Below, piece by piece: positions 59,026 to 64,000 of a stretch of DNA of 64,000 bases (positions within the stretch are counted from its first letter, which is position 1; each line of letters starts with the position of its first letter). This DNA is from Hymenobacter nitidus (lineage in GTDB: Bacteria; Bacteroidota; Bacteroidia; Cytophagales; Hymenobacteraceae), in the NCBI RefSeq assembly GCF_020447315.1, contig NZ_JAJADQ010000010.1, positions 124,001 through 188,000 of the forward strand, written 5' to 3'. The position numbers and the translations under genes were made by a program. A model generated the notes under the pieces. That model searched no databases. It saw only the letters and a program-made list of their open reading frames with translations, and was not told the DNA's origin.

Positions 59026-61206
59026 ATGTCCCGCACGATTATCGTTTCCAACCGCCTTCCAACCAAAGCCCAACGCACCGAGGAAGGCCTGCATTTTACC
59101 CCGAGTGAGGGCGGCCTGGCAACCGGCCTGGGCTCGATTTACCGGGCCGACGGCAACGTCTGGGTGGGCTGGCCCGGCGTCGAAATAGAAGACCCCACCG
59201 AGCAACAGCTCGTAACCGAGGAGCTGCGCAATGACAGCATGGCCCCGGTGTTTCTGACCCAGGAGGAAATCCGGGACTACTACGAAGGCTTCAGCAACGA
59301 GCTGCTGTGGCCGACCTTCCACTACTTCAGCCAGCACGCCGTGTACGAGCAGGCGTACTGGGACGCGTATGTAACGGTAAACCGCAAGTTCTGCGACGCC
59401 GTGCTGGCGCTGGCTGGCCCCGAAGACACTATTTGGGTGCACGACTACCAGCTGCTGCTGCTGCCCCAGATGCTGCGGGCCGAGCGGCCCGACGCCAGCA
59501 TCGGCTTCTTCCTGCACATTCCTTTCCCGTCGCAGGAGCTGATACGGGTGCTGCCCTGGCGGCGCGAGCTGCTGGAAGGCATGCTGGGCGCTGATTTGCT
59601 GGGCTTTCATACCTACGGCTACATGCGCCACTTTCTCAGTTCGGTGTCGCAGCTGCTGGGCTACCCCAGCCAGAACGGCCTGATTGAGGCCGGGCAGCGC
59701 AGCGTGCTGGTCGATGCCTTCCCGATGGGCGTCGACTACGACAAATACGCACAGGTAGCCGAATCGGAAGAGGCACGAGCCAGTGAGCTGCTCTACCGCG
59801 ACGCGCTGGGCGACACCCGCGTAATTCTGTCCATCGACCGGCTCGACTACACCAAGGGCATAGCCGAGCGCCTGCGGGCCTACGAGCGGATGCTGCAGCT
59901 CTACCCCGAATGGCGGGGCCGCGTAACGCTGCTGATGCTGGTGGTGCCCTCGCGCGACCAGGTGGAAAAGTACCGGGCCCTGAAGGTGGAAATCGACGAG
60001 CTGGTGGGCCGCATCAACGCCGACTACCGCACCATCACCTGGACGCCGATTCAATATTTCTACCGCTCGTTTCCCCTGGAGCAGCTCTCGGGCCTGTACC
60101 GGCTGGCCGAAGTGGCCCTCGTAACGCCCATGCGCGACGGGATGAACCTGGTAGCCAAGGAGTTTATTGCCAGTAAGGGGGAACGGCCCGGGGTGCTGAT
60201 TCTGAGTGAGCGGGCCGGCGCGGCCCGGGAGCTGTCGGATGCGCTGATTATCAACCCCACCGATACGCGGCAGCTGGCCGAAGCCATGCACGAGGCCCTG
60301 GTGATGCCCGAGGACGAGCAGCTGCTGCGCCTGAGCAACATGCAGTCGGTAGTGAGCACCTACAACGTGTACCACTGGGTGCGCCTGTTCATGGACCGCC
60401 TCACTTACATCAAGCTCAAGCAGCAAACTCTGGCCACCGATACGCTGGGCCCCAACGAGCTACAGCAGATGCGTACCGACTTTGACCGGGCCCCGCAGCG
60501 CCTGCTGTTTCTCGACTACGACGGCACGCTGGTGCCCTTCACCAAGAACCCGCAGCACGCCCGGCCCGACGAGGAGCTGCGCCTGCTGCTGAGCGCCCTG
60601 AGCGCCGACCCGCGCAACCGCGTCGTCATCATCAGCGGCCGGGACCGGGACACGTTATTCCGCTGGCTCGGCGACCTGCCCCTGGACTTTATTACGGAGC
60701 ACGGCGTGTGGCTGCGGGCCGCGGGCGAAGACCAGGACTGGGCCATGCTGCAACCCATGTCGGACAGCTGGAAAACCGAAATCCGGCCCGTTATGGACCT
60801 GATTGTGAGCCGCACGGCTGGCTCGTTTCTGGAGGAAAAGGAGTATTCGCTGGTATGGCACTACCGCCGCGCCGACGCCGACCTGGGCGACGTGCGGGCC
60901 CGGGAGCTGGTGAGTCACCTCAACTTCCTGGCGTCCAACACCGACTTGCAGGTGATGGAAGGCAACAAGGTGGTCGAAATCAAGAATGCCGGCGTCAATA
61001 AAGGCGCGGCGGCGGCCCGGTGGCTGGCCACGTACCCGGCCGACTTCATCCTGGCCTTCGGCGACGACCGCACCGACGAGGATACCTTCCAGGCCATGCC
61101 CGAGGATGCCTACACCATTAAGGTGGGTGAAACCGGCCGCTCCTTTGCCCGCTTCCACATCAAGTCGCACCAGGACGTGCGGCGCATCCTGCGGACGCTG
61201 CTATAG
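59026..61206 (+). CDS. otsAB: Bifunctional trehalose-6-phosphate synthase/phosphatase (OtsA-OtsB fusion)
   Basis: The 726-residue protein fuses a GT20 synthase (about 1-475) with a HAD trehalose-6-phosphatase (about 490-726). The synthase has SNRLPTK, the GGLATGLG loop, WVHDYQLLLLP, FFLHIPFPSQE, DRLDYTKGI and RDGMNLVAKEF. The phosphatase has FLDYDGTL (D497, D499), ISGRDRDTL and GDDRTDEDTFQAM. It makes trehalose from UDP-glucose and glucose-6-phosphate in one polypeptide. ATG at 59026 is the natural start. It is convergent with a second KDPG aldolase gene and next to a GH15 gene, which may act as trehalase. Confidence 0.95.
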   Translation: MSRTIIVSNRLPTKAQRTEEGLHFTPSEGGLATGLGSIYRADGNVWVGWPGVEIEDPTEQQLVTEELRNDSMAPVFLTQEEIRDYYEGFSNELLWPTFHYFSQHAVYEQAYWDAYVTVNRKFCDAVLALAGPEDTIWVHDYQLLLLPQMLRAERPDASIGFFLHIPFPSQELIRVLPWRRELLEGMLGADLLGFHTYGYMRHFLSSVSQLLGYPSQNGLIEAGQRSVLVDAFPMGVDYDKYAQVAESEEARASELLYRDALGDTRVILSIDRLDYTKGIAERLRAYERMLQLYPEWRGRVTLLMLVVPSRDQVEKYRALKVEIDELVGRINADYRTITWTPIQYFYRSFPLEQLSGLYRLAEVALVTPMRDGMNLVAKEFIASKGERPGVLILSERAGAARELSDALIINPTDTRQLAEAMHEALVMPEDEQLLRLSNMQSVVSTYNVYHWVRLFMDRLTYIKLKQQTLATDTLGPNELQQMRTDFDRAPQRLLFLDYDGTLVPFTKNPQHARPDEELRLLLSALSADPRNRVVIISGRDRDTLFRWLGDLPLDFITEHGVWLRAAGEDQDWAMLQPMSDSWKTEIRPVMDLIVSRTAGSFLEEKEYSLVWHYRRADADLGDVRARELVSHLNFLASNTDLQVMEGNKVVEIKNAGVNKGAAAARWLATYPADFILAFGDDRTDEDTFQAMPEDAYTIKVGETGRSFARFHIKSHQDVRRILRTLL

Positions 61207-61226
61207 CCGCTGCGTATCTTGATACA

Positions 61227-61267
61227 GCAAAGAGCCCAAAGCCGATTCGCGACTTTGGGCTCTTTGC
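61227..61267. terminator. Bidirectional terminator between otsAB and the second eda
   Basis: GCAAAGAGCCCAAAG and CTTTGGGCTCTTTGC are perfect 15-bp complements around an 11-base loop between convergent genes. Confidence 0.8.
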
Positions 61268-61300
61268 TTGCCAGGAATTTCAGCCTTCTTGCCGCTGGCT

Positions 61301-61957
61301 TTATTGTCCGACTGTAGGCTGCATGGCGGCCAGCAGGCTTTGCACCTGGGCCGTGAGGCCGGCCGGGTCTTCAGTTTGCAGCAGGCGCGAGTCGATGCCG
61401 ACGCAGGTGGCCCCGGCCTGCATCCAGGCCGCTACGGCCTCGGCGGTAGGCTCGATGCCGCCGGTGGCCATAAAGCGCACCTTCGGCAACGGCGCCTTCA
61501 CCGTTGTCAGGTACTTGGGCCCCAGCATAGCGGCCGGAAACAGCTTGGCAAAAGCAGCCCCGAGCTGGTTGGCCTGGTAGATTTCATTGAGCGTGGAAAC
61601 GCCCGGCAGCCACGCCAGGTCGTGCCGCTGACACAGGGCCGCCACCTCCGCGCTGATAATGGGCTGCACGATGTAGTCGGCGCCAACGGCAATAAACCGC
61701 TCGGCTTCCTCCACGGTGTAGATGGTGCCGACGCCGAGCAGCAGATCCGGGTAATCGGCCTCCACAAACTGCTGCAGGTCGGTGAATATCTCGAAGGCGT
61801 TGGGGCCGCGGTTGGTAAACTCGAAGAGCCGCACGCCGCCTTCGTAGCAGGCTTGCAGCACACGCCGGGCGTAGGGTTCCTCGGCGTGGTAAAACACCGG
61901 AATCAGAGGGCTTTGCTGCGCCTGGTTGACGGCATCTGCAGTGGTGAAACGAGCCAT
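61301..61957 (-). CDS. Second KDPG/2-keto-4-hydroxyglutarate aldolase
   Basis: This 218-residue protein has the same length as the eda product at 39157-39813 and aligns to it without gaps in the core. The Schiff-base Lys is in FAKLFPA (K138) and Glu in LFEFTNRG (E46). It differs near the phosphate site: GIDSRLL replaces GIGSQLF. The paralog in the operon is the obvious Entner-Doudoroff enzyme, so this copy may serve another 2-keto-3-deoxy acid or a basal role. It is 62 bases downstream of the GH15 gene on the same strand and may be cotranscribed. Confidence 0.88.
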   Translation of the reverse strand: MARFTTADAVNQAQQSPLIPVFYHAEEPYARRVLQACYEGGVRLFEFTNRGPNAFEIFTDLQQFVEADYPDLLLGVGTIYTVEEAERFIAVGADYIVQPIISAEVAALCQRHDLAWLPGVSTLNEIYQANQLGAAFAKLFPAAMLGPKYLTTVKAPLPKVRFMATGGIEPTAEAVAAWMQAGATCVGIDSRLLQTEDPAGLTAQVQSLLAAMQPTVGQ

Positions 61958-62019
61958 ATAAATGGAAAAGCGGGCAAGAAGCGGCCAGCGCGGCCGATAC
62001 TACAAGGTAAGGTCTGGGC

Positions 62020-63804
62020 CTACAGGAAATTGGGCCGGTCGAGCTTTTTGGAAATGCGGTAGGCCGCGTTGACCAGCCCTACGTGGCTGTAAGCCTGGGG
62101 GAAGTTGCCCCACTGCGAGCCGGTGCGCGCGTCCACGTCCTCGCTGAGCAGGCCCAGATGATTGGTGTAGCCCAGCAGCTTCTCAAACTCGCGGGCGGCA
62201 TCGTCGAGGCGGCCTACGCAGGCCAGGGCCTCCACGTACCAGAAAGAGCAGATCAGGAAGGTAGTTTCGGGGGTGCCGAAGTCGTCGGGGTGGCGGTAGC
62301 GGTAAAACAGGCCCTCGGGCGTTTTCAGCTCTTTTTCCAGCTCCCGCAGGTGGGTGCGGGCCCGCTCGGAGCTCGGGTCGAGGTAGCCCATCAAAATCAA
62401 TTGCAGGCCGCTGGCGTCGAGGTGGGGCGAGCCAATGGCGTTGGTATAGACGCCCCGCTCGGCATCGTAGCACTCCTCGATTTTCTGGGCCGCCACCCGG
62501 GCCAGCTCCTCGGCCATGTCCTCAATATCCTGGTTGCCCAGGTAGCGGGCCACCTTGCGGGCGGCGTGGGCGCCGGCCCAGTGAAACAGGTAGGTATAGC
62601 AGTGGTACTGGGCAATGTGGCGGAACTCCCAAAGGCCGGCATCGGGCATTTCCATGGTTTCCTTGATCAGGCGCAGGGCCTCGTACATCATCCGCTCGGA
62701 GTCGGCCCGCTCGGCCCCTACGAAGCGCCGGTCCACATACAGCGGCAGCAAAGCCACCAGTACCTGCCCGTACACGTCGTTCTGAATATGGGTGTAGGCG
62801 TCGTTGCCGATGCGCACGGGCTGGTTGCCCAGGTAGCCTTCCAGCGGCAGCTCCTGCTCGATGAGTTGCGCGGCCCCGCTGATGCTGTAGAGCGGCTGGT
62901 ACTTGTCACGCACTTTGGTCGAGATATTGGCGATGTAGTGGAAATAGCGCTCCATCTCCTCGAAGTGACCGATGTTGTTGAAGGCCGTCAGGATGTAATA
63001 GGTGTCGCGCATCCAACAGAAGCGGTAGTCCCAGTTGCGGGTGCTGCCGGGCGCTTCGGGCAGGGAGGTGGTGGTGGCGGCAATGATGGCGCCGGTGTCT
63101 TCGTACTGGTGCAGCTTCAGGGCCAGGGCCGAGCGAATCACCTGGGTCTGGTAGAAGTTGCCGATGCTGGTGCTTTTCACCCAGCGCTGCCAGTACTGCA
63201 CGGTTTTGCGCAGAAACTCCTCGGCCGTGCTGTGAATGGCTGCCTCCAGCGGGGCCCCGTAGGTGAGCACCAGGTAGCGGGTTTCATTCAGCACAAAGCC
63301 TTCCCCGTCCAGTATATAGGTCAGGGGAATATCGGTGGTCAGGCGCACTTCCTCCTCCATGCCCAGGAAGGCAATGTGGTTGGAGCTGCGCCGGCGCGTG
63401 AGCTGTTGCTGCCCGTACTCGGCCACGGGGTTGCAGATTACCTTCACCCGCGGCAAGCCGGCCAGGGGCTCAATCTTGCGGATAAACATCAGGGGCTTGT
63501 AATTCCGGTCGTACTGGGCAAAGCGCGGGGCAAAGTCGGTGACGCGGTAGCGGCCCTCGGCGTTTTCAATTTCGGTGCACAGCACGTTGGTATTTTCCAG
63601 GTAGTACTGGCGGGTGCGGTAGTCGGCGGCCTCGGCGGGCTTGATGCTGAACTCACCACCCTTTTTGCTGTCGAGCAGGGGGCCAAAGACAAAGCTGCTG
63701 TCGAAACGGGGCCAGCAGAGCCAGGAAACAGAGGTGTCTTGCTTAATCAGGGCGAGGTAGGCGCAGTTGCCGACCAGGCCCATGTCATAGGTATGTTTGC
63801 TCAT
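62020..63804 (-). CDS. Glycoside hydrolase family 15 protein (glucoamylase/trehalase-like)
   Basis: This 594-residue cytoplasmic protein (no signal peptide) has the GH15 layout. The N-terminal beta-sandwich contains DMGLVGNCAYLALI and WLCWPRFDSSFVFGPLLD. An (alpha/alpha)6 barrel follows, with SLPEAPGSTRNWDYRFCWMRDTYY, GLWEFRHIAQYHCYTYLFHW and FLICSFWYVEAL. Members include glucoamylases and trehalases. Its position beside otsAB and its cytoplasmic location make trehalose a reasonable substrate, which is an inference. The ATG at 63804 begins the family consensus; 53 codons upstream are not family-like. Confidence 0.88.
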   Translation of the reverse strand: MSKHTYDMGLVGNCAYLALIKQDTSVSWLCWPRFDSSFVFGPLLDSKKGGEFSIKPAEAADYRTRQYYLENTNVLCTEIENAEGRYRVTDFAPRFAQYDRNYKPLMFIRKIEPLAGLPRVKVICNPVAEYGQQQLTRRRSSNHIAFLGMEEEVRLTTDIPLTYILDGEGFVLNETRYLVLTYGAPLEAAIHSTAEEFLRKTVQYWQRWVKSTSIGNFYQTQVIRSALALKLHQYEDTGAIIAATTTSLPEAPGSTRNWDYRFCWMRDTYYILTAFNNIGHFEEMERYFHYIANISTKVRDKYQPLYSISGAAQLIEQELPLEGYLGNQPVRIGNDAYTHIQNDVYGQVLVALLPLYVDRRFVGAERADSERMMYEALRLIKETMEMPDAGLWEFRHIAQYHCYTYLFHWAGAHAARKVARYLGNQDIEDMAEELARVAAQKIEECYDAERGVYTNAIGSPHLDASGLQLILMGYLDPSSERARTHLRELEKELKTPEGLFYRYRHPDDFGTPETTFLICSFWYVEALACVGRLDDAAREFEKLLGYTNHLGLLSEDVDARTGSQWGNFPQAYSHVGLVNAAYRISKKLDRPNFL

Positions 63805-64000
63805 TGCCGAGGAATCAGGTGAGGCCCAGCCGGGCGCTTTTCGCGGAGTTTGGAGCTCCTTAGTACCCCATTGCGGCCGGCCGGGTTGCCGCCAACTACC
63901 GCCGCCGCCCTGCGTACAGACCAAACAGCCCCCGCGCCGAAGCCCGGCAGCCGGCCGTTGCACGCTTTTCTTCCACCTTTTGCTCCTCGTCTTTTGGCTG
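63805..64000. other. Upstream region of the GH15 gene, window edge
   Basis: These 196 bases contain no recognisable gene. They should hold the GH15 promoter on the minus strand, which I could not place. Confidence 0.5.

Overview
The window looks like a chromosomal segment of a GC-rich Bacteroidota, most likely Hymenobacter or a close relative in Cytophagales. Evidence from the sequence: type IX secretion (T9SS) C-terminal domains, promoters of the Bacteroidota form TTTG-N19-TAnnTTTG, few Shine-Dalgarno sites, a MutS2/DUF2306/DUF1622/DUF6686 gene complement, and high GC with AT-rich regulatory islands. No transposase, prophage module or CRISPR array was seen. The genus assignment is an inference from gene content.

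Layout. 0-8.6 kb: M2 peptidase lipoprotein, a small unknown, a secreted esterase, pirin, a LexA/CI-like S24 repressor, a tandem pair of paralogous secreted proteins of unknown function, and DUF2306 and small membrane proteins. 9-16.8 kb: RecQ helicase, a 16-cysteine copper-storage-like protein, two unknown envelope proteins (one internally duplicated), a GH13 amylase and a THUMP rRNA methyltransferase. 16.9-23.6 kb: FucP-type sugar transporter, MurB, and two adjacent secreted paralogs, one of which carries a phospholipase-D nuclease-like module and a T9SS tail. 23.6-34 kb: MutS2, two membrane proteins of similar layout, TIGR02757, a LysM/RlpA-like protein, KdsB, DUF1622, a SUI1 factor, a lipid kinase and GAPDH, then two identical tRNA-Glu genes.

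34.5-58 kb is a pectin/galacturonate catabolic island. A minus-strand run (kduD, kduI, kdgF, PL10 pectate lyase, uxaB, uxaA, uxaC, kdgK, eda, exuT-like, DUF4440) encodes the whole route from unsaturated and saturated galacturonate to pyruvate and glyceraldehyde-3-phosphate. fbp, an unusual aldehyde dehydrogenase and gap lie further downstream. A LacI-family regulator is divergent from kduD. A second minus-strand run encodes a GH28, a GH105-like hydrolase with a DUF4350-like C-terminus, and a PL1 pectate lyase; a T9SS-exported protein of unknown function follows. No SusC/SusD pair is present.

Three near-identical copies of an 18-bp near-palindrome, AACGTTACCGGGAACGTT, lie upstream of kduD/lacI, the T9SS protein and GH28. 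They are the probable operators of the LacI regulator and tie the three units into one regulon.

58.5-64 kb: a DUF6686 gene whose promoter is bracketed by two 19-bp palindromes, a fused trehalose-phosphate synthase/phosphatase, a second KDPG aldolase and a GH15 enzyme. The signals most worth following are the LacI regulon, the twin-palindrome promoter, the secreted OB/Fn3/PLD paralog pair and the tandem GERGP/WENDEWW paralogs.
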